Below the pieces are notes generated by a model. The model saw only the letters and a program-made list of their open reading frames with translations. It was not told the DNA's origin and ran no database searches. Source: Methylogaea oryzae (GTDB taxonomy: Bacteria > Pseudomonadota > Gammaproteobacteria > Methylococcales > Methylococcaceae). From it: a stretch of DNA of 64,000 bases. This document shows positions 1 to 9,017 of this stretch, piece by piece. The stretch covers positions 1,108,501-1,172,500 of the forward strand of contig NZ_AP019782.1 of NCBI RefSeq assembly GCF_019669985.1. The letters are read 5' to 3'. The translations under genes were made by a program, and so were the position numbers. How positions within the stretch are numbered: the first letter of the stretch is position 1; every line of letters begins with the position of its first letter.

Positions 1-681
1 TTGGACTACGAGAACACCGCCAAGGACTTGTTGGACATCGTCAAAACCAAGAAAACCGAGCTGCTGTTCCTCGCTCTGTTCCTGCGCCTACTCAAGCCCG
101 GCGGGCGGGCGGCGGTCATCGTGCCGGACGGCGTGCTGTTCGGCTCGTCCAAGGCCCACAAGGAACTGCGCCGCCTGCTGGTGGAGGAACAGAAGCTGGA
201 CGCCGTCGTCTCCCTGCCCTCCGGCGTGTTCAAGCCCTACGCCGGCGTCTCCACCGCCATCCTGCTGTTCACCAAGACCAACTCCGGCGGCACCGGCCAC
301 GTCTGGTTCTACGACATGCAGGCCGACGGCTGGAGCCTGGACGACAAGCGCCAGCCTTTGCTGCCGGAAGACAAGCTGGGCTTCGCAACCCTGCACATCC
401 TCAGCGCCGAAGAACACGCCAAGAACAACCTGCCGGACGTGCTGGTGCGCTGGGGGCTGCGCGACACCTCGGAACGGCAACGCGCCCGCACCGAACAAAG
501 CTTCTGCGTGCCGAAAGCAGACATCGCCGCCAATGGCTATGACCTGTCCATCAACCGCTACAAGGAAGTGGTGCACGAGGCAGTGGAACACCTGCCGCCC
601 AAGGAGATACTGGCGAAGCTGGCCCGGCTGGAGGACGAGATTCAGGCGGGGATGAAGGCGCTGGAGGGGATGCTCGGATGA
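1..681 (+). CDS. hsdM: Type I restriction-modification methyltransferase subunit HsdM (3' part)
   Basis: This is the C-terminal 226 residues of the N6-adenine methyltransferase subunit of a type I restriction-modification system; the gene begins before the window, so the TTG at position 1 is not a real start. The N6_Mtase fold is visible in [18 protein letters not shown] followed by [19 protein letters not shown]. The SAM-binding and NPPF motifs lie upstream, outside the window. The C-terminal tail ([12 protein letters not shown], then a helical segment) is the usual HsdM region that contacts HsdS. hsdS follows after 100 bp holding a palindromic repeat. HsdM would methylate host DNA and forms M2S with HsdS. 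Confidence 0.93.
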   Translation: MDYENTAKDLLDIVKTKKTELLFLALFLRLLKPGGRAAVIVPDGVLFGSSKAHKELRRLLVEEQKLDAVVSLPSGVFKPYAGVSTAILLFTKTNSGGTGHVWFYDMQADGWSLDDKRQPLLPEDKLGFATLHILSAEEHAKNNLPDVLVRWGLRDTSERQRARTEQSFCVPKADIAANGYDLSINRYKEVVHEAVEHLPPKEILAKLARLEDEIQAGMKALEGMLG

Positions 682-695
682 GCGGCCATGGCCTT

Positions 696-760
696 GTAGG
701 ATGCGCTGAGGCACGAGGCGCATCAATCGCGAACGATGCGCTTCCTTCGTCAGCGCCTAC
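696..760. repeat. Interspersed palindromic repeat between hsdM and hsdS
   Basis: The 65-bp element starts with GTAGGATGCGCTGA and ends with the near-inverse TCAGCGCCTAC. Internal GGCGCATC and GATGCGC form a second pair. Elements of this GTAGGATGCG type are common intergenic repeats in Gammaproteobacteria. It has no coding capacity and could fold into a hairpin in the hsdM-hsdS transcript. Confidence 0.6.
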
Positions 761-781
761 GAGTTCTAGGATATAAAGAGG

Positions 782-1948
782 ATGACTGAATATCCGACGG
801 CTAAGCTTGGCGAGTTTTGCAAGACAGGCAGTGGCGGAACCCCATCTCGTAACCAAATGGAACGTTACTACGAAGGTGGTACTATCCCATGGGTAAAATC
901 TGGCGAGCTTCGTGAAGGGCTGATTGCTACGACAGACGAATACGTTACTGAAATTGCCATTAAAGAAAGCAGTGTTAAGCTCGTCCCTGCTGGCGCGATA
1001 TTGCTTGCCATGTATGGAGCTACAGTTGGTCGGCTTGCAATTCTAGGTGTTGAGGCTACAACAAACCAAGCCGTATGCCACATCGTTCCAGACCCCAACA
1101 TAGCGGATACACGCTATCTCTATCATGCGATTTCGGCCCAAGTGCCAACGATAGTTGCGATGGGTGTCGGCGGTGCTCAACCGAATATCAGTCAGGGCCT
1201 TATTAAAGACCTGAGGATTTCCCTTCCACCCCTCCCCGAACAACGCCGCATCGCCGCCATTCTGGACCAAGCCGACGCGCTCAGAGCCAAGCGCCGGGAA
1301 GCCTTGGCGGACCTGGAGAGCCTCACTCAGTCCATTTTCATTGAAATGTTTGGGGACCCGGTAAGGAACCCCAAGGGTTGGCCGTTGAGTAAATTAGGCA
1401 ATGTCGGCTCACTCAATAGAGGGGTGTCGAAACACCGACCAAGGAATGCACCAGAACTCCTGGGTGGAGAATATCCGCTCGTCCAAACCGGAGAGGTTGC
1501 AAACTGTGACGGTTACATTCGGAGTCACAATAGCAGCTATTCCGAACTTGGGCTGCGTCAAAGCAAAATATGGCCCGCCGGAACCCTATGCATCACAATT
1601 GCGGCAAACATAGCCAAGACCGGAATTCTGACATTTGACGCTTGTTTTCCAGACAGCGTTGTTGGCTTTCGTGCGGATAGCCAAGAAATCGCTGAGTACG
1701 TTCGGGTTTGGCTTTCCTTCCTCCAGCAGTCGTTAGAAGCCGCAGCGCCAGAGTCAGCTCAAAAGAACATAAATTTGGCAATTCTCCGTGGTCTTGATAT
1801 TCCATTACCTCCTATGCCGCTAAAAAGAAAATTCGCCCTGCAAGTACACGCGGTGGAAAAACTGAAGACATCTCAACGAGAAGCGCTGGCCGAACTCGAC
1901 GCCCTCTTCGCCTCCCTGCAACACCGCGCCTTCCGAGGAGAGCTGTAG
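782..1948 (+). CDS. hsdS: Type I restriction specificity subunit HsdS
   Basis: This 388-residue protein is the DNA-recognition subunit of the type I system and sets the bipartite target. It has the usual two target-recognition domains: TRD1 at about residues 1-145 (TKLGEFC-like start, GGTPSR, IPWVKSGEL) and TRD2 at about 205-350. Each is followed by a conserved helical spacer, LPPLPEQRRIAAILDQADAL near 150 and MPLKRKFALQVHAVEKLK near 350. The ATG at 782 follows an AAAGAGG ribosome site. Base composition is mosaic: both TRDs are clearly AT-richer than the spacer near 1230-1330 and than hsdM and hsdR, as expected if TRDs are swapped by recombination. The target sequence cannot be read from the protein. 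Confidence 0.93.
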   Translation: MTEYPTAKLGEFCKTGSGGTPSRNQMERYYEGGTIPWVKSGELREGLIATTDEYVTEIAIKESSVKLVPAGAILLAMYGATVGRLAILGVEATTNQAVCHIVPDPNIADTRYLYHAISAQVPTIVAMGVGGAQPNISQGLIKDLRISLPPLPEQRRIAAILDQADALRAKRREALADLESLTQSIFIEMFGDPVRNPKGWPLSKLGNVGSLNRGVSKHRPRNAPELLGGEYPLVQTGEVANCDGYIRSHNSSYSELGLRQSKIWPAGTLCITIAANIAKTGILTFDACFPDSVVGFRADSQEIAEYVRVWLSFLQQSLEAAAPESAQKNINLAILRGLDIPLPPMPLKRKFALQVHAVEKLKTSQREALAELDALFASLQHRAFRGEL

Positions 1949-1971
1949 TGCGCCTCCGCGCTTTTACGGCG

Positions 1972-2211
1972 TCAAGGCAGTTCGTCCCCTTCCGTCGGCT
2001 TGGCATCCGGGCTGGCGGCCAGCCAGGCATCGAAGGCGACGGGTTCGCCGCGCGCTTGGCGCTCCTTGAAATAGGCTTCGGTCTTGAGGGCCGAGACTTT
2101 CTCAGCGATGGCTGTGACGAAAAACTGGTTCATGGACACATGTTCCTCCTCCGCCACTTTGCGGGCATAGGCGAACAGCGATTCGGGTACGCGCAGGGCA
2201 TAATTGGCCAT
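1972..2211 (-). CDS. Ribbon-helix-helix (HicB/Arc-like) small protein inside the hsd locus
   Basis: This 79-residue protein starts MANYALRVPESLFAYARKVA and continues EEEHVSMNQFFVTAIAEKVS, the pattern of a ribbon-helix-helix DNA-binding domain: a short beta strand (YALRVPE), helix A, then SMNQF leading into helix B. It is typical of antitoxins annotated as HicB-family or Arc-type. I chose the ATG at 2211 because GGAG lies just upstream and the conserved domain begins there. It is transcribed opposite to hsdS and hsdR and lies between them. No toxin gene sits beside it. It may be an orphan antitoxin-like repressor, possibly acting on the 105-bp gap it shares with the hsdR start. Confidence 0.8.
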   Translation of the reverse strand: MANYALRVPESLFAYARKVAEEEHVSMNQFFVTAIAEKVSALKTEAYFKERQARGEPVAFDAWLAASPDAKPTEGDELP

Positions 2212-2316
2212 CGGTTTTGCTCCTGTAGCAGACGGCGCAACCATGCGCCGGGGCGGCGGCAACCTCGCTGATAATATTGCAAACAACTTGACCCACAGTC
2301 CAGGACGGAGCCCGCC

Positions 2317-5300
2317 ATGACATCCCCCCTCTTCCAATTCCTGCAAGCTGAGTGGCCGACGGTGTTCGAGGCGGCCGTCAAAGCGGAAAGCCTTGTCACC
2401 AGCGATGCGCGCACTTCGTGCTTCTACGCCCGGCGCAGTTTGGAACTGGCGGTGGATTGGCTCTACAAACACGACCCTTCGCTGCGGCTGCCCTACCAGG
2501 ACCAACTGAGTGCGCTGCTGCACGAACCCAGTTTTCGGCGCGTTGTCGGCGATGCGGTGTTCACCAAGACCAAATTCATCAAGGACTCGGGCAATCGTGC
2601 GGTGCATAGCCATCAGGCCATCACGCCGCTCGATGCGCTGCATACGACGCGGGAGCTGTTTCACGTCTGCTACTGGTTGGCCCGCACTTACGGCCGCAAG
2701 GAACGCCCGGCTCCCAATCTGGCTTTTTCCGCCGAGCGATTACCCCGGCTGTCCGCCGTTCCGGCGCAGTCTCTGGCCCAATTGCAGAAGCTGGAAGCGC
2801 AGCTGCACGAACGGGACGAGAAGCTTTCCGCCCTGTTGTCGGACAAGGCCGCGCTGGATGAGGAACTGCAACGGCTGCGCGAGGAAGTCGCCGCCGTCAA
2901 GAAAGCCAACGCGGCTCAGCCGGACACCCACGACTATTCCGAAGCGGAAACGCGCGAAGCCTTCATCGACCTGTTGCTGAAGGAAGCGGGCTGGCTGCTG
3001 GATAAGCCGCAGGACACCGAATTCGAGGTGACAGGCATGCCCAACGCCGAGGGCAAGGGCTATGTCGATTACGTGCTGTGGGGTGACGATGGCAAGCCGC
3101 TGGCGGTGGTGGAAGCCAAGCGCACCCGCAAGGACGCCACCGTCGGCCAGCAACAGGCCAAGCTATATGCCGACTGCCTGGAGCAGATGTACGGTCAGCG
3201 ACCCGTCATTTTCTATTCCAACGGCTATGACCATTGGCTGTGGGACGATGCCAGCTACCCGCCGCGCGCCGTGCAGGGCTTTCTCAAGAAACCGGAGCTG
3301 GAGCTGCTGATTCAGCGCCGCGCCACCCGCAAGCAGCTGCGCGATGCGGTCATCAACTCCGACATCGCCGGGCGTTACTACCAGACTCGTGCCGTGCGCC
3401 GCATCGGCGAAACCTTCGAGGTGGACAACCAGCGCAAGGCGCTGGTGGTGATGGCCACCGGCGCGGGCAAGACGCGCACGGTCATCGCCCTGGCTGACTT
3501 GTTGATGCGCTGCAATTGGGTCAAGCGGGTGCTGTTCCTGGCCGACCGAGTTGCGCTGGTCAATCAGGCGGTGAACGCCTTCAAGAAGCACCTGCCGGAT
3601 TCCTCGCCGGTCAACCTGGTGACAGAAAAAGACACCGAGGGGCGCGTCTTCGTTTCCACCTATCCCACCATGATGGGGCTGATAGATGATGCCAGCGACG
3701 GCCAGCGCCGCTTTGGCGTGGGCCATTTCGACCTCATCGTCATCGACGAGGCCCACCGCTCCGTCTATCAGAAATACCGGGCCATCTTCGAATACTTCGA
3801 CTGCCTGCTGGTGGGCCTGACCGCCACGCCCAAGGACGAAATCGACCGCAACACTTACGGCCTGTTCGACCTGGAAACCGGCGTGCCGACCGACGCTTAC
3901 GGTCTGGATGAAGCCGTGGCCGACAAGCATCTGGTGCCGCCCAAGGCAGTGTCGGTGCCGCTGAAGTTCCAGCGGGAAGGCATCAAGTACGACGACCTGT
4001 CCGAAGAAGAGAAAGAACAGTGGGACGCCCTGGAATGGAGCGAGGACGGCACCACGCCCGACGCCGTGGAAGCCGCCGCGCTGAACAAGTGGCTGTTCAA
4101 CACCGACACGGTGGACAAGGTGCTGGCCCACCTGATGACCCAAGGGCAAAAGGTGGCCGGCGGCGACCGGCTGGGCAAGACCATCATCTTCGCCAAGAAC
4201 AACGAGCACGCCGATTTCATCGCCGACCGCTTCAACGCCAATTACCCGCACTACAAGGGCGAATTCGCCCGCGTGGTGACCTACAAGACGACCTATGCGC
4301 AGAGCCTGATTGACGCCTTCTCCCACAAGGACAAGCCGCCACACATCGCCATCTCAGTGGACATGCTGGATACCGGCATCGACGTGCCCGAGGTGGTCAA
4401 TCTGGTGTTCTTCAAGGTGGTACGCTCGAAGACCAAGTTCTGGCAGATGCTGGGACGCGGCACGCGGCTGTGCCCGGACTTGTTCGCGCCGGACGAGGAC
4501 AAACAGTTCTTCTACCTGTTCGACTACTGCCAGAACCTGGAATTCTTCAGCCAGAACCCGGCGACTGTTGATGGCTCGGCCAGCGAACCCTTAAGCACAC
4601 GGCTATTCAAGGCTCGTGTGGAAATGCTTGCCGAGCTAGACAAGCAACTGGCAACGGAACCGCGAATTGCCGATGCCGGCGAGCCATATAAGCCCGATGC
4701 CGCACAGTTACGGACGGAGGTGGCGGATTTCCTCCATCGGCAGGTGGCGGCCATGAACCTGGACAACTTCATCGTCCGGCCACAACGCAAGTCCGTGGAG
4801 AAATACGCCAAGCAGGAGGCTTGGCAATCGCTGGGAAGCGATGATTTCAGCGAGCTGTCGCAGAAGCTGGCCGGTTTGCCTAGCGAGCTGGTCGATGACG
4901 ACGAACAGGCCAAGCGCTTCGACCTGCTGGTGCTGCGCACGCAACTCGCCATCCTGCAAGCCAGGCCGGACTATGCCAGCCTGCGCGACCAGGTTCGCGC
5001 TATTGCCGGCGCCTTGGAGGAGCAGGAAAGCATTCCGGCCATCAAGGCGCAGATGGTGCTGATTCAGTCGATTGCAGGGGAAGAATGGTGGGAGGATGTC
5101 ACCATCGCGATGCTGGAAAACGCCAGAAAGAAGCTGCGAGCGCTGGTGAAACTGATTGAGAAGGGCAAGAAGAACGTTGTCTATACCGACTTCGAGGACG
5201 AACTCGGCATCGAAACGACCGTAGACCTGCCGGAAGTGGTCGCCGGCATGAACATGGCCAAATTTCGCGATAAAGCCAGGCAGTTCCTCAAGGCGCACGA

Positions 5301-5718
5301 AAGCCATCTTTCCCTGCAACGCCTACGCCGCAATCAGCCCCTGACAGCGGCCGACCTATCCGAGCTGGAGCGCATGCTGGTCGAGGCCGGAGGGTCCCCG
5401 GAGCTCATCAATCAAGCCAAAGAGCAGAGCCACGGCCTGGGCTTTTTCATCCGCGCGCTGGTCGGTCTGGACCGCGAAACAGCCAAGCAAGCCTTCAGCG
5501 AATTCATCACCGGCACCACGGTCACACCCAACCAGATTGAGTTCATTGACCTGGTGGTGCAATACCTGACCGAGAACGGCGTGATGGAGCCGGACAGGCT
5601 CTATGAGTCGCCCTTTACGGACATCAGCCCGCAGGGGCCGGAAGGGGTGTTCCCGTCAGCGAAGGTGGACCAATTGGTCGGCGTGTTGACGGAAATTCGC
5701 CAGAGGGCGGTGGCTTAG
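2317..5718 (+). CDS. hsdR: Type I restriction endonuclease/translocase subunit HsdR
   Basis: This 1133-residue motor and nuclease subunit is of the EcoEI/EcoAI-like form. Residues 1-130 form a DUF4145-like N-terminal domain, followed by a coiled coil (about 150-200). The HSDR_N nuclease has D251, then E266 and K268 in VVEAKRT. The SF2 helicase follows with Walker A ATGAGKT at 380-386, DEAH at 477-480 and LTATP at 501-505, and motif VI lies in MLGRGTRLC. The last third is the HsdR C-terminal domain that joins the M2S complex. It has its own spacing from hsdS, because the ribbon-helix-helix gene lies between them on the other strand. All core motifs look intact, so an active enzyme is likely if HsdM is complete. 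Confidence 0.95.
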   Translation: MTSPLFQFLQAEWPTVFEAAVKAESLVTSDARTSCFYARRSLELAVDWLYKHDPSLRLPYQDQLSALLHEPSFRRVVGDAVFTKTKFIKDSGNRAVHSHQAITPLDALHTTRELFHVCYWLARTYGRKERPAPNLAFSAERLPRLSAVPAQSLAQLQKLEAQLHERDEKLSALLSDKAALDEELQRLREEVAAVKKANAAQPDTHDYSEAETREAFIDLLLKEAGWLLDKPQDTEFEVTGMPNAEGKGYVDYVLWGDDGKPLAVVEAKRTRKDATVGQQQAKLYADCLEQMYGQRPVIFYSNGYDHWLWDDASYPPRAVQGFLKKPELELLIQRRATRKQLRDAVINSDIAGRYYQTRAVRRIGETFEVDNQRKALVVMATGAGKTRTVIALADLLMRCNWVKRVLFLADRVALVNQAVNAFKKHLPDSSPVNLVTEKDTEGRVFVSTYPTMMGLIDDASDGQRRFGVGHFDLIVIDEAHRSVYQKYRAIFEYFDCLLVGLTATPKDEIDRNTYGLFDLETGVPTDAYGLDEAVADKHLVPPKAVSVPLKFQREGIKYDDLSEEEKEQWDALEWSEDGTTPDAVEAAALNKWLFNTDTVDKVLAHLMTQGQKVAGGDRLGKTIIFAKNNEHADFIADRFNANYPHYKGEFARVVTYKTTYAQSLIDAFSHKDKPPHIAISVDMLDTGIDVPEVVNLVFFKVVRSKTKFWQMLGRGTRLCPDLFAPDEDKQFFYLFDYCQNLEFFSQNPATVDGSASEPLSTRLFKARVEMLAELDKQLATEPRIADAGEPYKPDAAQLRTEVADFLHRQVAAMNLDNFIVRPQRKSVEKYAKQEAWQSLGSDDFSELSQKLAGLPSELVDDDEQAKRFDLLVLRTQLAILQARPDYASLRDQVRAIAGALEEQESIPAIKAQMVLIQSIAGEEWWEDVTIAMLENARKKLRALVKLIEKGKKNVVYTDFEDELGIETTVDLPEVVAGMNMAKFRDKARQFLKAHESHLSLQRLRRNQPLTAADLSELERMLVEAGGSPELINQAKEQSHGLGFFIRALVGLDRETAKQAFSEFITGTTVTPNQIEFIDLVVQYLTENGVMEPDRLYESPFTDISPQGPEGVFPSAKVDQLVGVLTEIRQRAVA

Positions 5719-5739
5719 GCCAACGACGGCATGCTGGAT

Positions 5740-6183
5740 TCAGGCCCCCCAGGCTTCCGACATGGGGCGGTAGTCGTGCCGCAGGCAGTGGTCCAGCCAT
5801 TTTTCCAGGAAGTAGTTCAATCGCCATTTGTAGTCGAGCACGGCTTTGGCCGAGGGGTTGTGGCGCAGTGCGTCGCGTACCGCCGGTTTGGAGTCGGCGC
5901 ACATCACTTCGGCCAGCTTGGCGTCCAGGAAAACGCGCACTTGCACGGCGGGTTCGGGGCTGTACTCGCCGTCCGCCGGGAAGTGGTGGGTGAGTTCCAC
6001 CGTCACCGTATAGGGGGTGCGTTCCAGCAAACGCGCGTGCAGGGCCGGTTGGCCGCTTTCGTCTTCCAGCACGGCTTGTTCCAGGCTGGCCAGGTCCGGC
6101 AGCAGGCGCTGGAGTTTGTCGTAGTTGGCTTCGCAGACGCGTTGCAGCCAATAGGATTTGTTGACGGGCAGCAGGGCGCTCAT
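5740..6183 (-). CDS. yqiB: DUF1249 (YqiB-like) protein
   Basis: This 147-residue protein of the DUF1249 family resembles E. coli YqiB in length and in landmarks such as NKSYWLQRVCEANYDKL at the start, VRVFLDAKLAEVM in the middle and a YKWRLNYFLEKWLDHCL block near the C-terminus. The biochemical function of the family is not established. It lies 7 bp downstream of queD and is probably cotranscribed with it and the PilZ gene. Its C-terminus points at hsdR, which ends 21 bp away on the other strand. Confidence 0.8.
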   Translation of the reverse strand: MSALLPVNKSYWLQRVCEANYDKLQRLLPDLASLEQAVLEDESGQPALHARLLERTPYTVTVELTHHFPADGEYSPEPAVQVRVFLDAKLAEVMCADSKPAVRDALRHNPSAKAVLDYKWRLNYFLEKWLDHCLRHDYRPMSEAWGA

Positions 6184-6190
6184 GGCGGGC

Positions 6191-6592
6191 TTATTCGCTG
6201 TAGCTGGCGTGGGCGGTGGCGGTTTCCCAGATGGCGACTTGCACGACCCGGTAGCCTTGGGCTTGCATGTGGCGGTAAATCATTTTCGCCAGGGCTTCGG
6301 CGGTGGGGTGTTCGTCCAGCACCAGGTGGCGTTCGTTGTTTTGCCGCAGCCAGGGCAGGGCGGGGTCGTCCCGGTGCAGGAGCATGTTGTGGTCGAATTG
6401 TTCGTCGATCAGTTGCCGCGCGGCGGCGTCGATGTCGGAGAAGTCGCACACCATGCCTTGGCGGTCCAGTTCGTCGGCGGCGATGGTGATGGCGGCGCGG
6501 GCGCTGTGGCCGTGCAGGTGGCGGCATTTGCCGGCGTGGTGCATCAGCCGATGGCCGTAGCAGAAGGAGATTTCTTTGGTGACTTTGTACAT
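6191..6592 (-). CDS. queD: 6-carboxy-5,6,7,8-tetrahydropterin synthase (QueD/PTPS family)
   Basis: This 133-residue PTPS-family enzyme would convert 7,8-dihydroneopterin triphosphate to 6-carboxytetrahydropterin, the second step to queuosine and other 7-deazaguanines. The zinc histidines are visible as H14 (CYGHR) and H27/H29 in the CxxxHGH motif at residues 23-29, the arrangement typical of QueD with its catalytic Cys. It also has DFSDI and an FDHNMLL segment with the conserved D-H. It lies between a PilZ gene (15 bp upstream) and a DUF1249 gene (7 bp downstream). No other queuosine gene is in the window. Confidence 0.88.
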   Translation of the reverse strand: MYKVTKEISFCYGHRLMHHAGKCRHLHGHSARAAITIAADELDRQGMVCDFSDIDAAARQLIDEQFDHNMLLHRDDPALPWLRQNNERHLVLDEHPTAEALAKMIYRHMQAQGYRVVQVAIWETATAHASYSE

Positions 6593-6607
6593 GGACTCGA
6601 TAGTGGG

Positions 6608-6904
6608 TTAACTGCCTTTGATGCCTTTTATGTCGGCGGCGATTTCGAAGCTGTCCCCGTCGGGGGTGCAGCGGATCACTTCGACGAAGGCGTCCAGCGG
6701 CGGTGTCAGGCGGTTGTCCGGTAGCACCGATACTTCCAAAGCGTAGCCGATTTCCACGGCGGCCGGTCCTTTGAACAGCAGGCCGCCGCCGCTCAGGTTG
6801 AGGCAGCGGCCTTCGTGGACGGCGCCGTCGGCCAGCGAGCGGTAGCTCAGGCGGCAGTCGGTGGCGATGCGCTGGAATTTGCGCTTGTTGTGGTTGTCCA
6901 GCAT
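6608..6904 (-). CDS. PilZ-domain protein (candidate c-di-GMP receptor)
   Basis: This 98-residue stand-alone PilZ domain has the c-di-GMP-binding arginine motif as KRKFQR at residues 7-12 and the NLSGGG motif (the D/NxSxxG element) near 37-42, so binding residues appear intact. PilZ proteins bind c-di-GMP and alter motility, polysaccharide export or pili through partners. It is the first gene of a three-gene minus-strand group with queD and DUF1249. The window also encodes an EAL enzyme and a GGDEF-EAL enzyme that could control its ligand. Confidence 0.85.
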   Translation of the reverse strand: MLDNHNKRKFQRIATDCRLSYRSLADGAVHEGRCLNLSGGGLLFKGPAAVEIGYALEVSVLPDNRLTPPLDAFVEVIRCTPDGDSFEIAADIKGIKGS

Positions 6905-7170
6905 CGACGGCCTCCTCCGAACAGTTGCTTATGGACGTTTCCGGGTGGAATTTTGCCGCCTAGTATAAACGCGCAACGGTCCGCTGGGCGCGCGCCCGGT
7001 GCCCGGTCTGGCTTGGGTGGGGCTTTTATGTCATATTTCGCGGGCTTTTCCGGGCGGTGGCGCCGGTTAGATTCTGCGCCGATTTCCACGCCCCCGGTCG
7101 TGGATATTTTCCCCAATTTCAGCGGCGGGCCGTATAGGACGGCTGCGCCCAGCATCCGACAGGTTATCGA

Positions 7171-8184
7171 ATGAACAAAGCCATCGTACTCACAGGCATC
7201 ACCACCACCGGCACGCCCCATTTGGGCAATTACGTGGGCGCTATCCGTCCGGCCATCGAACATAGCCGCGATGCCGATGTGCAGCCTTATTACTTCCTGG
7301 CGGACTACCACGCGCTGATCAAGTGCCGCGATCCGGAGCGGGTGCGCCAGTCGTCCCTGGAAATCGCCGCCACCTGGTTGGCCCTGGGGCTGGATACGGA
7401 GAATGCGGTGTTTTATCGCCAGTCGGACGTGCCGGAAATCGCCGAGCTGACTTGGCTGCTGACTTGCGTGACCGCCAAGGGGCTGATGAATCGCGCCCAC
7501 GCCTACAAGGCGGCGGTGCAGGCCAACGAGGAGGCCGGCGAGAGCGACCCGGACAAGGGCGTGACCATGGGGTTGTTCAACTATCCCATCCTGATGGCGG
7601 CGGACATTCTCATGTTCAATGCGAGCAAGGTGCCGGTGGGCAAGGACCAGGTGCAGCACATCGAAATGGCGCGGGACATCGGCCAGCGCTTCAACCATTT
7701 GTACGGCGAGCATTTCGTGTTGCCGGAAGCGGTGGTGGGCGAAGAAACGGCGGTGCTGCTGGGGATGGACGGCCGCAAGATGAGCAAGAGCTACGACAAC
7801 ACCATTCCCTTGTTCGAGCCGGAAAACCGCCTGCGCAAGCTGATCATGAAGATCAAGACCAATTCCTTGCAGCCGGGCGAACCGAAAGACCCCGACACTT
7901 GCACGCTGTTTTGCATCTACCGGGCTTTCGCTACGCCGGAAGAGGTTGCGCAAGTCCGCCAGCGTTATGCCGAAGGCATCGCCTGGGGCGAGATGAAGCA
8001 GTTTTTGTTCGAGTATCTCAACGAACACCTTAAGGCGCCGCGCGAGCGTTACGTGGCGTTGCTGGAGTCGCCGGAACAGATCGAGAAGGCCTTGCAGGAC
8101 GGCGCCCAGCGGGCGCGCGCGGTTGCGGCGCCGTTCGTGCAGCGGCTGCGCGCCAGCGTCGGCATTCGCCCTCTGGTCGGATAA
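7171..8184 (+). CDS. trpS: Tryptophan--tRNA ligase
   Basis: This 337-residue class I aminoacyl-tRNA synthetase has the HIGH-like motif TPHLGNY at residues 15-21 and KMSKS at 203-207. Its length and the GLFNYPILMAADILMF and VGKDQVQHIEMARDI segments are characteristic of bacterial TrpRS. It charges tRNA-Trp in the cytoplasm. It is transcribed away from the PilZ gene across a 266-bp gap, in which I see no T-box or obvious leader peptide. A GC-rich hairpin follows the stop. Confidence 0.97.
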   Translation: MNKAIVLTGITTTGTPHLGNYVGAIRPAIEHSRDADVQPYYFLADYHALIKCRDPERVRQSSLEIAATWLALGLDTENAVFYRQSDVPEIAELTWLLTCVTAKGLMNRAHAYKAAVQANEEAGESDPDKGVTMGLFNYPILMAADILMFNASKVPVGKDQVQHIEMARDIGQRFNHLYGEHFVLPEAVVGEETAVLLGMDGRKMSKSYDNTIPLFEPENRLRKLIMKIKTNSLQPGEPKDPDTCTLFCIYRAFATPEEVAQVRQRYAEGIAWGEMKQFLFEYLNEHLKAPRERYVALLESPEQIEKALQDGAQRARAVAAPFVQRLRASVGIRPLVG

Positions 8185-8207
8185 AGATCGCGTCCCGCTT
8201 TTGTGAC

Positions 8208-8231
8208 GGGGGCGGTGGATTCGCCGCCCCC
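8208..8231 (+). terminator. GC-rich hairpin after trpS
   Basis: GGGGGCGG at 8208-8215 pairs with CCGCCCCC at 8224-8231 across an 8-nt loop, 24 nt after the trpS stop. No U-tract follows, so intrinsic termination is not assured; it could instead protect the 3' end. Confidence 0.35.
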
Positions 8232-8339
8232 GCTTTGCCCGGCGCACCGCCGCTGGGCCGTAACTATTCACGCGCGGCGCAAAACGTGCTTGAATTGAAT
8301 TCGGATTAGGCCTTATCAGGTTTTTATTGGGGGATGATG

Positions 8340-9017
8340 ATGAAAAAGACAGCCACAGCCGTCGCCGCAGCGGCGCTGATTTCCGTGGGAGCGGCGGGTT
8401 GCGCGCAACGGCAAGTGCCGGCGGCGACCGCTTACCCGACCAGCGAACAGCAGAAAATGCAGGCGTCTCACCACTGGGACGTGCTGGCGGAAAATCTGGC
8501 GGCGGGGATCGCCGGCAAGGTTTCGGCGGTTCCCGGCAATCGTCCGGTTTACATCGCGCCCTCCAAGCAAAATACCGATTTCAGTCAAGCGCTGCACGGC
8601 CTCTTGACCAGCCGTCTGGTTGAAAAAGGCGTGGCGGTGACCACCTCGGAGGCGGGCAATCCGCTGGTGCTGAATTACGACAGCCAAGTGGTGAGCTTCC
8701 GCGATCGGGAAGGGCTGCACCCCCTGCCCGGCGATTTCACCCTGATGAAAGGCATTTCCTACCTGATCTATCGGGTCGGCGATTTGTGGACCGCGCCGGC
8801 TTGGGCCATCCTGCCCTTGTCCGAATACCAGGAAAATTATTTCCCGGACGGCACCAACAGCGAAGCCATCGTCAACGTCACCATCAACGACGGGGCCAAG
8901 GTGGTTTACAGCGGCAGCCGCATGTACTACATCAACGACGGCGAAAAAAGCCATTATTCCGGCGCCGCGCTGCCGTTCGCGCCGCACACCAAGAATTACA
9001 AGGCGGTGGACCAATGA
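8340..9017 (+). CDS. Lipoprotein of unknown function upstream of a FlgO-like lipoprotein
   Basis: This is an exported lipoprotein of about 225 residues. Three ATG codons in a row begin at 8334; I chose the third because the only ribosome site (GGGGG at 8329-8333) touches the first. The signal sequence ends in a lipobox with Cys (VGAAGC). The rest is soluble, with PVYIAPSKQNTDFSQALHGL and a later LNYDSQVVSFRD segment that recalls bacterial lipoproteins assembled at a surface structure. I cannot name the family. Its stop overlaps the start of the next gene (ATGA), so both are translated from one transcript. Confidence 0.75.
   Translation: MKKTATAVAAAALISVGAAGCAQRQVPAATAYPTSEQQKMQASHHWDVLAENLAAGIAGKVSAVPGNRPVYIAPSKQNTDFSQALHGLLTSRLVEKGVAVTTSEAGNPLVLNYDSQVVSFRDREGLHPLPGDFTLMKGISYLIYRVGDLWTAPAWAILPLSEYQENYFPDGTNSEAIVNVTINDGAKVVYSGSRMYYINDGEKSHYSGAALPFAPHTKNYKAVDQ

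Noticed and set aside
1948-2271. 107-codon plus-strand frame after hsdS
   Set aside because: It is antisense to the better supported ribbon-helix-helix gene.
3163-4344. 393-codon minus-strand frame opposite hsdR
   Set aside because: It is a shadow of the helicase domain of hsdR.
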